DNA from: Burkholderia cepacia | GTDB lineage: Bacteria > Pseudomonadota > Gammaproteobacteria > Burkholderiales > Burkholderiaceae | Direction of reading: 5' to 3' | NCBI RefSeq assembly: GCF_001039005.1 | Contig: NZ_LDWR01000024.1 | Coordinates: forward strand, 50,625-114,624 | DNA: 64,000 bases | Part shown: positions 51,567 to 60,737 of the stretch, one piece after another | Numbering within the stretch: position 1 is the stretch's first letter | Layout: the number at the start of each line of letters is the position of its first letter | Notes under the pieces: model-generated | Told to the model about the DNA's origin: nothing | The model's database searches: none | Seen by the model: only the letters and a program-made list of their open reading frames with translations | Made by a program: the position numbers and the translations under genes

Positions 51567-51804
51567 ATTCGTTCGGGAGTCTGTTGGAAATTCGCAGGAT
51601 GGTAGCCGAGAATGCCACGTCACTGAAACGCTGGCTAGAAATGAGGGCGGCACTTTGCGGATTTGGCGTTCAGTCGGAAAGGGCTGGCGAGGGGCTCTGC
51701 CGGCTTTTTCCGAGGATCGGCGCGCGTTACCCTGAAAAGGAGCGCCCTGTCGTTTCTCTCTCGTAACAGGCTCGAAGTCGAGCATATTCCGAGATGGAGA
51801 AACG

Positions 51805-52503
51805 ATGGAACCGAAGCGTGCAAAGACCTTTACCCCTTCACAGATCCGGCACCTCTTGCGCGTCACTGACACGACGAGCCGACACCCTGAGCGCGACACG
51901 CTCGTGGTGTTGCTCGGATTCACATGCGGCATGCGTGTGTCCGAAATCGCCCAACTCGAGGTGGCCGACGTGCTGCTGCCATCCGGCCGTCTCCGGGGGG
52001 AAGTGAGCCTTCGAGGCGCGATTACCAAGGGCTCGAAGGCCCGTTGTGTCTATCTGAGTCATCCCAAAACCGTCGCCGCCCTGGAGCAGTACGTCGAATG
52101 GCGCTGGAAGCACGGCAAGGTGACGGCGCTCGATCGGAGCAAGTGGCAGGGACTTATGCCTAACGTGCCGCTCATCTTGACGCACAAGGGCACACGCTAC
52201 GAACTGAGCGTGAAGCGTCGAGTCAACTACGACGGCGAAACGGTCGAATATCTCGCGGCAGACAGCCTTCAGAACTATGTAACCGAGCTGTACCGCGCCG
52301 CTGGTTTCGGTCAGGGATTTTCAAGCCACTCAGGTCGCCGGACCTTCGCGAGTCGCCTTATTGCACAGGGCCACTCAATCGAAACGGTGCAGTTACTTCT
52401 CGGTCATGTCCATCTTGATCATGTGGCCCCATATCTCGAGATATCGAAGAAGGCGAGGCGCGAGGCGATCGCCGATCTCGGTGGGGTTTTCGCCGATGCT
52501 TGA
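51805..52503 (+). CDS. Short tyrosine recombinase (catalytic domain only)
   Basis: 232 residues with the full catalytic set: Arg in CGMRVSEIAQLE (about 43), Lys in ITKGSKARCVYL, HxxR in FSSHSGRRTFAS (about 175), LLGHVHLDHV and the nucleophile Tyr in VAPYLEI (about 210). It lacks the N-terminal core-binding domain of phage integrases, so the length is short. Could resolve plasmid multimers or mobilise cassettes. No obvious att site is visible. Confidence 0.85.
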   Translation: MEPKRAKTFTPSQIRHLLRVTDTTSRHPERDTLVVLLGFTCGMRVSEIAQLEVADVLLPSGRLRGEVSLRGAITKGSKARCVYLSHPKTVAALEQYVEWRWKHGKVTALDRSKWQGLMPNVPLILTHKGTRYELSVKRRVNYDGETVEYLAADSLQNYVTELYRAAGFGQGFSSHSGRRTFASRLIAQGHSIETVQLLLGHVHLDHVAPYLEISKKARREAIADLGGVFADA

Positions 52504-52508
52504 TTGTC

Positions 52509-52523
52509 ATCCCCGTTGGGGAT
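52509..52523. promoter_or_regulatory. Operator palindrome ATCCCCGTTGGGGAT (HTH gene)
   Basis: Exact palindromic arms ATCCCC / GGGGAT with a 3-base centre, 38 bases before the HTH gene. TATAAAT follows at once, so the site overlaps a promoter -10. A matching site precedes fic. Confidence 0.75.
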
Positions 52524-52560
52524 ATAAATCTGGAAGTGACTTTGACCGTTAAATTGACGC

Positions 52561-52794
52561 ATGACAACGAAGGAAGATCTCGCAGCACTTCCCCAGCAGG
52601 AACTGCTGCGTGTAGCGATGGATCGGCTGGGTATGACGCGAGCGGAATTTGCCGCGCGCTTGTGCATTGCCGTACGAACGCTGGACAAGTGGCTTCTGCC
52701 AGCAGACTCACCAGACTCGCGCAGCATGCCCGACATGGGCCGAGCATACGTGCTGGAAATCCTGCAATGGCAGAAAATGCGGAAACCCGCTTGA
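52561..52794 (+). CDS. HTH antitoxin-like protein, 77 aa
   Basis: ATG 52561. A helix-turn-helix lies in RVAMDRLGMTRAEFAARLCI with AVRTLDKWLLPADSPDSRSM. It probably binds the two palindromes at 52509 and 52797 and represses itself and the fic gene that starts 55 bases later. Together they resemble a Fic toxin with a dedicated repressor rather than a classic antitoxin, because fic carries its own inhibitory helix. Confidence 0.75.
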   Translation: MTTKEDLAALPQQELLRVAMDRLGMTRAEFAARLCIAVRTLDKWLLPADSPDSRSMPDMGRAYVLEILQWQKMRKPA

Positions 52795-52796
52795 CC

Positions 52797-52811
52797 ATCC
52801 CCATTGGGGAT
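52797..52811. promoter_or_regulatory. Operator palindrome ATCCCCATTGGGGAT (fic)
   Basis: Same arms as the 52509 site with centre ATT, 38 bases before the fic start; TATATACT follows, a likely -10. Equal spacing from both gene starts supports a shared repressor. Confidence 0.78.
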
Positions 52812-52849
52812 ATATACTGGCGAATAGTGAATCTCGCCTTGAGAAGCAA

Positions 52850-53650
52850 ATGTCGAATCAAACTTCCGAGATGCTGTATACGATCGATGCCGATAAGGCG
52901 ACACTCGACGCCGCGCGCCCGCTGCCGCAACACACGGTTGCCTCGCTGCGCGAAAAGTTGTTGCTTGAGTGGACGTATCACTCGAACGCGATCGAGGGCA
53001 ACACGCTGACGCTGCGAGAAACCAAGGTGGTGCTCGAAGGCATTACGGTCGGCGGAAAATCCCTTCGCGAGCACTTCGAGGCGACAAACCATCGTGACGC
53101 GATCGTCTATGTCGAGGACATCGTGGCGAAAGCGGAAGCACTGTCGGAATGGCAGATTCGCAACATCCACAGTCTCGTGTTGAAAGGCATCGATGCTGAA
53201 GAGGCGGGCCGGTATCGCTGCGAAAATGTGGTGATCGCGGGCGCTAGTACGACCCCGCCGGATTTCATGCATCTGCCTGCTGAAATGGCCTCGCTGATCG
53301 ACTGGTATGAGGCGGCTGGGGACATGCATCCTGTCGAGCGGGCGGCGGAACTGCACACGCGATTCGTGAAGATCCATCCGTTCATCGATGGCAACGGGCG
53401 GACGGGGCGGCTGCTGCTCAACTTTGAGTTGATGAAGGCGGGCTATCCGCCGGCGATCATCCGCAAAGAGGATCGACTTGCCTACTACGACTCGCTCGAC
53501 AAAGCCTGCCTCAGCGACGATTACGACGACATCACGCGCTTGGTCGCCGAATCAGTGCAGTGCTCGCTCGACACGTATCTCGACGTGCTCGGGCTGCGTC
53601 ATGCACCCGCACCGGATACGGCTCCGCCGTCGCCGGGTTTTCGGACGTAA
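52850..53650 (+). CDS. Fic-domain AMP-transferase (class II, self-inhibited)
   Basis: 266 residues from ATG 52850 (GAGAAGCAA). The Fic motif HPFIDGNGRTGRLLLN lies near residue 175. An N-terminal inhibitory helix with SNAIEGNTL (the SxxxEG/N motif) near residue 43 marks class II. Fic proteins transfer AMP or other nucleotides onto protein hydroxyls; targets can be gyrase, EF-Tu or host factors. The upstream HTH gene and shared palindromes form a regulated module. Confidence 0.92.
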   Translation: MSNQTSEMLYTIDADKATLDAARPLPQHTVASLREKLLLEWTYHSNAIEGNTLTLRETKVVLEGITVGGKSLREHFEATNHRDAIVYVEDIVAKAEALSEWQIRNIHSLVLKGIDAEEAGRYRCENVVIAGASTTPPDFMHLPAEMASLIDWYEAAGDMHPVERAAELHTRFVKIHPFIDGNGRTGRLLLNFELMKAGYPPAIIRKEDRLAYYDSLDKACLSDDYDDITRLVAESVQCSLDTYLDVLGLRHAPAPDTAPPSPGFRT

Positions 53651-53663
53651 TTTAGGGAAATAT

Positions 53664-53843
53664 ATGTTCACAAGAGCCAAGGCAGAACTTAAAGAACTCG
53701 TAACGCTCGTGGCGGAGATCGAGCGCTACGACGCGACGCTGGCCGCAAAGCGCGACATCATTCCGACCGAGGAGTCGCGACAAGAGCGACGTCGCAAGGA
53801 GATGCGAAAACTCGAACTGCTCGACAAGTACGAACTGGTCTAA
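53664..53843 (+). CDS. Small hypothetical protein, 59 aa
   Basis: ATG 53664 with AGGGAAATAT. Helical and charged (AKAELKELVTLVAEIERYDA), ending in an RRRKEMRKLELLDKYELV helix. It is 13 bases after fic and may be co-transcribed with it. No family recognised. Confidence 0.55.
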   Translation: MFTRAKAELKELVTLVAEIERYDATLAAKRDIIPTEESRQERRRKEMRKLELLDKYELV

Positions 53844-53849
53844 GAAGAG

Positions 53850-54110
53850 ATGGAACAGCTTTACAGCATCGACGTCTCGGCGGTCGGCGACACCGTGTGG
53901 GTGACGGGGCACGACGGCTCCTGTGTAGGGCGATTCAGTAAGCGCTTTGGTGTCGACGTGCATCGGACTGTTACCGAGCAGTTGGCCGGCGCGGACCAGT
54001 GCCTGCACTGCACACACGAGGCCGCTGGCACGGAGGAATGGCGTGTTTTCCGCAAAGCTGTCCTGATGCACCATGGGATCGATGTACCGGTTGACACGAT
54101 CCGATTTTGA
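53850..54110 (+). CDS. Hypothetical protein, 86 aa
   Basis: ATG 53850. A beta-rich N-terminus (LYSIDVSAVGDTVWVTGHDG), a GRFSKRFGVDVHRTV segment, and QCLHCTHE with a CxxC. Overlaps the next gene. No family recognised. Confidence 0.52.
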   Translation: MEQLYSIDVSAVGDTVWVTGHDGSCVGRFSKRFGVDVHRTVTEQLAGADQCLHCTHEAAGTEEWRVFRKAVLMHHGIDVPVDTIRF

Positions 54111-54532
54111 GCAAGGAAACTGGTGTGGTGACTTCCTGTGACTTGAGCAAACTGAGTGAACCCTGCCCCTCGTGCCCATGGCGTCTAGACGCCACTGCCG
54201 GTGACATTCCGAATTTCGATCTCGCTCTCGCCGAGAAATTGGCGGCCACGTGTCCTGACCGACGAGGCATGGGGCCAGATTTCGGAGCGAGCATCTTCGC
54301 GTGCCATCGGTCGAGAGAAGGAGCAGAGTTCGCGTGCGCAGGGTGGCTCGCCACGGTCGGGCATCGTCACCCCAACGTGCGGTTGGCGATCACGACCGGG
54401 CGGCTTGATCCTGTAGCGCTCACGCCTGGCAATAACTGGCCCGCGCTGCACGGCGATTATGGGCAGGTGCTTGAGAAGCTGCGTGGAACGTGCGCGGAGG
54501 ACGATGAGAGCCGCGGACCTGACGGAGTATGA
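54107..54532 (+). CDS. DUF6283-family protein, 141 aa
   Basis: The TTG start at 54107 overlaps the previous stop; a GTG slightly downstream is possible. CPSCPWRLDATAGDIPNFD and the later FACHRSREGAEFACAGWLAT, HRHPNVRLAI show the DUF6283 four-cysteine/histidine pattern. Function unknown, common in plasmids and phages. Confidence 0.68.
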   Translation: MSKETGVVTSCDLSKLSEPCPSCPWRLDATAGDIPNFDLALAEKLAATCPDRRGMGPDFGASIFACHRSREGAEFACAGWLATVGHRHPNVRLAITTGRLDPVALTPGNNWPALHGDYGQVLEKLRGTCAEDDESRGPDGV

Positions 54533-54746
54533 GCGCAAAATTCTCACCGTGCCCGATACGCAGGGCGGCGTTACGATAGGTGACGTTGCCCATCAGATGA
54601 TGGCGATGTCGACGGGCAACCACCGGATGCATGCTGGCGCTATCCGGTGGTGGTTTGTCCAACTCGAGCGGCCCGGCCTGGTCAAGCGGCTCGATGAAGA
54701 AAAGCCGGTTTGCTGGATCAAAATCGACCAACCCACAAATAACTGA
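54504..54746 (+). CDS. Hypothetical protein, 80 aa, winged-helix-like
   Basis: ATG 54504 with GGAGGACG, inside the end of the previous gene. DLTEYERKILTVPDTQGGVT, then IGDVAHQMMAM...GAIRWWFVQLERPGLVKRL is compatible with a small winged-helix domain. No exact family identified. Confidence 0.52.
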   Translation: MRAADLTEYERKILTVPDTQGGVTIGDVAHQMMAMSTGNHRMHAGAIRWWFVQLERPGLVKRLDEEKPVCWIKIDQPTNN

Positions 54747-54781
54747 GAACGTTGGCCACACCGGCACGGAAGAAAACGAAG

Positions 54782-55003
54782 ATGAGCGAGATTCTTACCG
54801 AAGTGGAACGCAATGCGATCCTCGCCGTCGCGCGGGTCGATAAGACGTACCTGCCCAAGGCGCGTGAGGCCTTCGATCGGGTGGCTCCGCGGCATGGCGT
54901 CGAATCGTGCATCGAGCTGCAATTCATGGCTGAAGTGCTCGCGCCGGTGCCAGATTTGATGTTGCGCTCACAATATCGCGCGGCAGTGCTCAAGCAGTCT
55001 TGA
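54782..55003 (+). CDS. Hypothetical protein, 73 aa
   Basis: ATG 54782 (MSEILTEVERNAILAVARVD). A TTG at 54752 would add ten basic residues. Helical and soluble. No family recognised. Confidence 0.5.
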   Translation: MSEILTEVERNAILAVARVDKTYLPKAREAFDRVAPRHGVESCIELQFMAEVLAPVPDLMLRSQYRAAVLKQS

Positions 55004-55065
55004 ACGGAAAAGCATTTGGTACGCGACCGCCTCGTCCCGAGTTATATAAAACAAAGAACTGCTCC

Positions 55066-55491
55066 ATGGAAGACCTAAAATTCATCGAACAGATCTGCTC
55101 TAATATCCGCGATGTTTTCTCGCGCGTGCTCGATGTGAGCAATATAGCGAGCACCGCAGGGACGTGCCTATATGCTTCGATCCTTCTGCAACAGTCGTTG
55201 GATCAGTTCGGTCGGTGTGAATCCGTTGTGCGCGGAGGTGATGGAGCAAACGATGGTGGCGCTCAAGATCCGCAGCTTCGTTGGCATGGTCATTACTGGG
55301 TCGAAGGTGTTACTGACAGCGGCACTGCGTTTCTCGCGGACATCACAGGCGATCAGTTTGGTTGGCCTGCTGTCGTCGTACTGCCGCTGGCTGAGGCGCG
55401 ATCCCGCTACCAGCCCGGGGACGATGACGTGGTAGGAGCTGCGGTCGAGGCCGAGATCGATCGTATGTTGAAGAGCGCCTTCACCGAGTAA
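55066..55491 (+). CDS. Transglutaminase/papain-like fold candidate, 141 aa
   Basis: ATG 55066; TTG 55000 is an alternative. The order Cys in TAGTCLYASILLQQSLDQ, His in WHGHYWVEG and Asp in AFLADITGDQFG is the triad order of transglutaminase-like enzymes. No signal peptide. The function could be protein or peptide processing. Triad assignment is by pattern only. Confidence 0.5.
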   Translation: MEDLKFIEQICSNIRDVFSRVLDVSNIASTAGTCLYASILLQQSLDQFGRCESVVRGGDGANDGGAQDPQLRWHGHYWVEGVTDSGTAFLADITGDQFGWPAVVVLPLAEARSRYQPGDDDVVGAAVEAEIDRMLKSAFTE

Positions 55492-55578
55492 GAAACGGTT
55501 TCAAAAAGGCCAAGTGGGGCTGTTAACTTTCGCGGCGAGCTGTTAACCTCAGGCATCGGAACAACCGAGACCGAGGAG

Positions 55579-55646
55579 ATGGCCAAGCCGATCATCGACG
55601 ATGAATTGTGGACACTGATCGAGCCGTTACTGCCGCCACCCAAGCC
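55579..55646 (+). pseudogene. IS5-family transposase, 5' part, interrupted by the Tn3-family transposon
   Basis: ATG 55579 gives MAKPIIDDELWTLIEPLLPP PKP up to the target site AAGCC. This is the standard start of IS5-group (IS1031/IS427-like) transposases. The frame continues at 63982 after the transposon with RREK. It proves the transposon landed in an IS element already present here. Confidence 0.85.
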
Positions 55647-55790
55647 GGGGTCCCCTTGATTTCGGTGCAGTTTGCTGGCGTAGGGCGATCTAGCTGCGAC
55701 AAGGGTTAGCGCTCCGCCCCCAAAACAATAATCAATAAAATCAGCCACTTCCTGACTGGTCTTTCCGCTCTTCCTCAACACCTCTGCGGC
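55647..55790. repeat. Left terminal inverted repeat, about 144 bp
   Basis: Starts GGGGTCCCC at 55647 and remains matched to the right end, with a minority of mismatches, through TCAGCCACTTCCTGACTGGT to CTGCGGC at 55790. Normal Tn3-family repeats are 35-50 bp. Confidence 0.9.
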
Positions 55791-56019
55791 GATAATCAAA
55801 TTATTAAACTTCTTGCTGTACGTGGAATCAGGGCAGGACTAATGCAACGCGCTGAAAGTGTACAATCCCCTGCCTACCGCATTGATCTCAAACGACTCGC
55901 TCCGAACGCTTGAGCGACGGACAGCGTTACGCATAAGCCGATGGCTATGGGTGCCGCGACGAGGAGTACTTCTTCCTCAAAATCCGCGCCGCGCTTCCCG
56001 GAATTTCGCGATCAATCAA

Positions 56020-56742
56020 TTAAAATTGATTGGCGACCATCGCATATTCAGATGCTTGCGTAGTTTTAGCCGATTCAACAATGGCAGAGCTTTCCGGCGT
56101 CGCAGCTGCGATCGATTGAATCAGCAATGGATTGACACTCCCTGTTTCAAGGGTCGACTCATTTGCGAAAATTCCCCAGTATCCATTGAGATTCTCTCTC
56201 ATCGAATCCGGCACTTCAAGCGCGGCGCTCACCTCGTCAATCAATTCATTGAATTCAATTTGACTCCCAACAAATACAGATGGGTAATTTTTTAGTGCCT
56301 CGGCGTAAAATGCGAACCTTTCTTGCTCCTCATGATGCGGAACAATAATTTGCTTCCATGTTGGCTCAATAATGATATCGCTCTTGAGATCTCTAATAAA
56401 ATAATGGGTCTCGCCATTGTGATTCTCATTGACGCGAGAGAACTCGTATTGAGATATTCCATATTTTTCTATTTGATTCATGATTGCGTCGCAGGCCTCT
56501 CCGCAGAATCCGCGCCGAAATTCATGAATGGCATTGATTTCTGATTCATCGCACTGAATTCCGAAATCCTCATTCGCGCGAATAATTCCGCTAATATGAT
56601 ATTTAACGTCCGAGTCAAGGCAACTGGAAAGAGCCTTTCTTTCGGCCAGATTCGTCAGGACAGAAAATTTAGGGGCGGAGAAAGTTTCGTGAGCTGGCTC
56701 GAATGTATTGCGGGAAATCGGTAGGTTTTGATTTACTTTCAT
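56020..56742 (-). CDS. AT-rich passenger gene: effector- or protease-like protein, 240 aa
   Basis: ATG 56742 has GGAGCGAAA upstream. GC content is far below its neighbours. A Cys in EFRRGFCGEACDAIMNQIEK, His in GETHYFIRD and acidic IIIEPTWKQ follow in the order of papain/transglutaminase-like enzymes. The N-terminus (residues 1-40, Ser/Thr/Asn-rich, no signal peptide) is compatible with a type III secreted effector. No PIP or hrpII box is visible upstream. It could also be a toxin. Sure of gene, unsure of function. Confidence 0.6.
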   Translation of the reverse strand: MKVNQNLPISRNTFEPAHETFSAPKFSVLTNLAERKALSSCLDSDVKYHISGIIRANEDFGIQCDESEINAIHEFRRGFCGEACDAIMNQIEKYGISQYEFSRVNENHNGETHYFIRDLKSDIIIEPTWKQIIVPHHEEQERFAFYAEALKNYPSVFVGSQIEFNELIDEVSAALEVPDSMRENLNGYWGIFANESTLETGSVNPLLIQSIAAATPESSAIVESAKTTQASEYAMVANQF

Positions 56743-57059
56743 TTTCGCTCCATTGATTGAGTTTGCGAGATGGGTGTTATTGGTTAGTGGCTTGTTGTCC
56801 AGGTACTTTATTGCGTGTAGTAATTTTTCATTGATGTTCGATGTGCAACAGAATTTCGGATGCAAGCATAAAGGGAAAATGTTTGCGGGGGATTTCAAAA
56901 CCGTTACACATTATTTGCTTTAAAAGATTGTGAGTTTTAATTTCCATTGCAAAATCCCTGTCGTCATGGCTGACGTGAATCCGACTGCCCCACTGCGAAA
57001 GCCATAAATATACAGGTGAGCCAATCATCAATGGGCTGGATTGAGCGCCAGCCTTTGTG

Positions 57060-57480
57060 GCGATTCCTATCGTGTCGCACAGGGGCGTCAGGGCCAGCCC
57101 AGCGCGGTGATTCTCGATGGTCGGACGCTGCAATCGACTTGCGAGAGCGGTCCGTGCGCGGGATACGACGGCGACAAACGCAAAGCGGCAGCAAAGTTCA
57201 CATGACCGTCGACCCGGTGGGCCATTTGCTGGCGGCGCGTATCACGCCGGCCAACGAGCAGGAGCGCGCTCAGGTACACCATGCCACTGGGCCGACGGTG
57301 AAACTCGCCTTTCCCAACCAGGGCTACCGGCGAGGGCGCGGCGCTGGGTGTTGGAACATAGTTTCGGCTGGGCCAACCGCTTTCGCAGGCCCGCACGCGA
57401 TTACGGAGACACTCGCCGGGTTGCATTTCGTTGTCTTCATTGCCTTGATCTCTTCCGTATTTTTGAAAGTGCATAACACG
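57060..57480 (+). pseudogene. Remnant of an IS5-family transposase
   Basis: Frame-shifted pieces give VILDGRTLQSTCESGPCAGY, then GSKVHMTVDPVGHLLAARIT and PANEQERAQV, later FGWANRFRRPARDYG and LAGLHFVVFIAL, the order of IS1479/IS1031-type transposases with internal deletions. No ends are evident. It lies between the passenger gene and tnpA inside the transposon. Confidence 0.75.
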
Positions 57481-57736
57481 CTCTGGCGATCACAAGATTT
57501 GCCAAGGCGAGCGGATAGAATCGCTCATTCCCTACAATACGGAACAGAGGCGCCGATTTCATCGGGCATTTCTACTATTTTTCGCTCATTATCGAGGCGG
57601 GCGTTGTGCATCTGTTACGGATTCCGTTATGAAATGATCATTCCGGATCGGAACCGCCTTGTCTGACGCCTCCGATTGCACCGCCGATGTTTTCCGGCTA
57701 CGCTGCACAGTCCATTTTTCGCGCGGAGTGCGTGCG

Positions 57737-60676
57737 ATGGACCACTGGCGGCTGGCCTACCTCGGCATGCGGCACGTTCCGCACGAGCGGACCGAGTTCG
57801 AGCTCAATACGTTCTTCACGTTCTCGGCGCGGGAACGCGCGCTGATCGACGGCCGACGCTCACATCTGTACCGGCTGGCCGTCGGACTGCACCTCGGGTT
57901 CGTGCGCATGACCGGGCGCACGCTCGATGCTTACAAACAGATTCCGAAACGACTCTGGCGCCATCTGGGTGAACAACTCGGCATCGAGCCCCCGGACCTC
58001 GGCACCTTGCGCGCGCTGTACGACGATCGGACCGACACGCTCGCCGACCACCAGAAGCTGGCCTACGAGGCGCTCGGATTCCGGCCGATGGCCGAGCATC
58101 AGCGCCGCTACATGGTGCGATGGCTCAAGGAACGACTCTCGGGCAGGCAGGATCGCAGCACGGCGCTGTACGACCTCAAACAGTGGCTTTACGAGCACCG
58201 CGTCCTGATCGTCCACGATCGCGCGCTGCGACAACTGATTGTCCAGGCGGTGCAGGATGTCGAGGCCGTGCTGACGCAGCGACTCGAGGATGCGTTCGGT
58301 GCCGCGGCGCTCGATCAGTGGGGGCTGCTGCTGCCCCGGCCCGAAGCCGGCGGCGCCAGCCTCCAGCAGTGGCTCTGGTCCGTGCCGTTACGAAACTCGA
58401 CGAGCCAGATGGGCGATCTGTTCCGCAAGATCGAGCGCTTGGCCAAACTGGGCGTCTACGGTCGCTGGCCGGCCGAATGCAACGAGGCGGTAGTCCGGCA
58501 CTATGCGCGACGGTGCGCGAACCGTCCGCCATCAGTCAGCAAGCGCATCCGGCAACCGGTTCGGCGGCTCGAGGCCGCGTGTTTCATGCGCTATGCGTTG
58601 TGCGTCGCCACCGACCAGCTGCTGTGGATGCTGAGCCGCTGGCAGCGCAAGATCGTCAATGAGGCGCGCGCCAAGGTCGACGCGTCTCGGCCGGACCTGA
58701 AGGCGCAGTTACGCCAGTTCGCGACCGAAGTGAAGGCGCTGGCCGTCGATACGCGCCTGTCGCGCGATGCGCTCGCGCAACGCCTTGTTGAACTGGCCGA
58801 CACGACGCTCGCACAAGGCGGGCCGAGTCGGGCAAGTCTTGTGCGAACGCAGCTGCTGACGAAGCAGCGCGTCGCGCGCGCGATGCTCGCGAAACTGCTC
58901 ACGCTGCCGTTCGCGTCGCAAGCCCCGCACCCGGTCATCGACGCGTTGGACGTGCTCAGAACGCTTTACGTCTGCCACGTGCGGGAATTGCCCGCCGACG
59001 TCCCGGTCCAACTCGGGCGGGCCTGGCAAGCCATCGTGACGGGTGACGATCGGGTGCGCGCGCTGCTGGCCTTCGAATGGGCCACCCTGTCGGCGTTGCG
59101 GGTCGCGCTGCGCAACGGATCGGTATTCGTCGCGCACAGCTTTGCGTTCCGCAGCCAGGCGACGCTGCTGATTCCCGATGCGGTCTGGCAAGCCCAGCGC
59201 AACCACTACTACGGCCACCTGAAGCTGCCGCAGGATCCCAAGGAATATCTCGCCCCGGTCTGCGAGCATCTGCACGAAGGACTCGAACGGCTGCAGCAGG
59301 CGGCCGCATGTGGCGAGGTTCGCGTCGACACGGCGATCCACCTTGATGCGGCGTCGGCGCAGCGGGCGGAGCCGGCAGTGGAGGCGTTGCGGCGCGCGAT
59401 CTTCGGCGCGCATCCCGACGGGCAGTTGCCGCGCATCATTCTGGAAGTCGACAGCGAGACTCGGTTCAGCTGGCTACTGCTGGGCCGGGAACCGCGCGCC
59501 CGCAGCGAGCTGCTGATGATCTATGCCGCCGTGCTCGCGCACGGCACGTCGATGTCGGCCGCCGAGGTCGCCCGCATGGTGCCGGAACTGTCGGCCGGCG
59601 CAGTCCGGCAGATGATGCACCGTGTGGCCGACGAACGCGTACTGCGGCAAGCAGCCGACGCGGTGCTCGACTTCATGCACCGCCATCCGATCGCCGCACA
59701 CTGGGGGCGGGCCGATCTCGCGTCGTCCGACATGATGTCGCTGGAGACGACGCGCACCGTGTGGCAAGCCCGTGCCGATCCGCGCCGGCGCACCGCGTCG
59801 ATCGGCATCTATACGCACGTACGTGATCGCTGGGGCATCTTTTACGATCAGCCGATCGTGCTCAACGAGCGCCAGGCGGGCGCCGCGATCGAAGGCGTGA
59901 TCCGTCAGGAAGGCACCGACGACGTGGCGCAGCTGGCGGTCGACACCCATGGCTACACGGATTTCGGGATGGGGTTGGCCCGTGGGCTCGGTTTCGACCT
60001 CTGTCCGCGGCTCGCGCATTTGCGCGACCGGCGATTGCACGTACCGGTTGGGTTGGCCGTGCCCAATGGCCTCTTGACCGTGGTCGACCGCGACGTGCGG
60101 CTCGAAGCCATCGAGGGGATCTGGGACGACTTCGTGCGCGTCGCCGCGTCGGTGCAAAGCGGTCACTGCACAGCCACTCAGGCGCTGACGCGGTTCGGTT
60201 CCGCGGCGCGCGGCCAGCCGCTGTACGACGGCGGCGTCGCGCTGGGCAAACTGTTCCGGACGATTTTCTTGATCGACTATTTCACGATGCCCGCGTTCCG
60301 CGCCGAACTGCAGCACGTGCTCAATCGCGGCGAGGCGCTGCATACGGTGCAGCGCGCGATCCACCGGGGCAAGATCCCGGCTGAGCTCACACGGCACCGG
60401 CACGCGATCATGGCGGTCTCGTCCGCGCTGAGCCTGCTGACCAACACCGTGTTGGCGTGGAACACGAGGCACATGCAACAGGCGGTCGACCGCATCGAGA
60501 CGCTTGGGCAAACGCCGGTCCGATCGGACTACCTGCGGCGCATCGCGCCTACCTATCTGGAGGGCATCAATCTGCGCGGCACCTTCGACTTCCCGGTGGC
60601 GGATTTCGCGCATCGCCTGATGCCGAGTATGACGAGCCGCGCGCCGGCACCGGACGCGCATCAGGCGCACGGATGA
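57737..60676 (+). CDS. tnpA: TnpA, Tn3-family transposase
   Basis: 979 residues from ATG 57737 (GCGGAGTGCG upstream; a longer in-frame start at 57659 is less likely). N-terminal DUF4158-like region; C-terminal DDE domain with Asp in LASSDMMSLETTR (about 667), Asp in VDTHGYTDFG (about 737) and Glu in NRGEALHTV (about 868). The length is normal for the family. It catalyses replicative transposition between the 145-bp ends. Confidence 0.95.
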   Translation: MDHWRLAYLGMRHVPHERTEFELNTFFTFSARERALIDGRRSHLYRLAVGLHLGFVRMTGRTLDAYKQIPKRLWRHLGEQLGIEPPDLGTLRALYDDRTDTLADHQKLAYEALGFRPMAEHQRRYMVRWLKERLSGRQDRSTALYDLKQWLYEHRVLIVHDRALRQLIVQAVQDVEAVLTQRLEDAFGAAALDQWGLLLPRPEAGGASLQQWLWSVPLRNSTSQMGDLFRKIERLAKLGVYGRWPAECNEAVVRHYARRCANRPPSVSKRIRQPVRRLEAACFMRYALCVATDQLLWMLSRWQRKIVNEARAKVDASRPDLKAQLRQFATEVKALAVDTRLSRDALAQRLVELADTTLAQGGPSRASLVRTQLLTKQRVARAMLAKLLTLPFASQAPHPVIDALDVLRTLYVCHVRELPADVPVQLGRAWQAIVTGDDRVRALLAFEWATLSALRVALRNGSVFVAHSFAFRSQATLLIPDAVWQAQRNHYYGHLKLPQDPKEYLAPVCEHLHEGLERLQQAAACGEVRVDTAIHLDAASAQRAEPAVEALRRAIFGAHPDGQLPRIILEVDSETRFSWLLLGREPRARSELLMIYAAVLAHGTSMSAAEVARMVPELSAGAVRQMMHRVADERVLRQAADAVLDFMHRHPIAAHWGRADLASSDMMSLETTRTVWQARADPRRRTASIGIYTHVRDRWGIFYDQPIVLNERQAGAAIEGVIRQEGTDDVAQLAVDTHGYTDFGMGLARGLGFDLCPRLAHLRDRRLHVPVGLAVPNGLLTVVDRDVRLEAIEGIWDDFVRVAASVQSGHCTATQALTRFGSAARGQPLYDGGVALGKLFRTIFLIDYFTMPAFRAELQHVLNRGEALHTVQRAIHRGKIPAELTRHRHAIMAVSSALSLLTNTVLAWNTRHMQQAVDRIETLGQTPVRSDYLRRIAPTYLEGINLRGTFDFPVADFAHRLMPSMTSRAPAPDAHQAHG

Positions 60677-60737
60677 CGCAAACTATGCGTTGCCTCCGTG
60701 GGTGATAATGGACGGCCGCGTATTTTTAGTGATCCTT

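Noticed and set aside
56743..57060. Search for a PIP or hrpII box before the effector-like gene
   Set aside because: On the minus strand only one TTCG half-site is present, without a partner at the right spacing.
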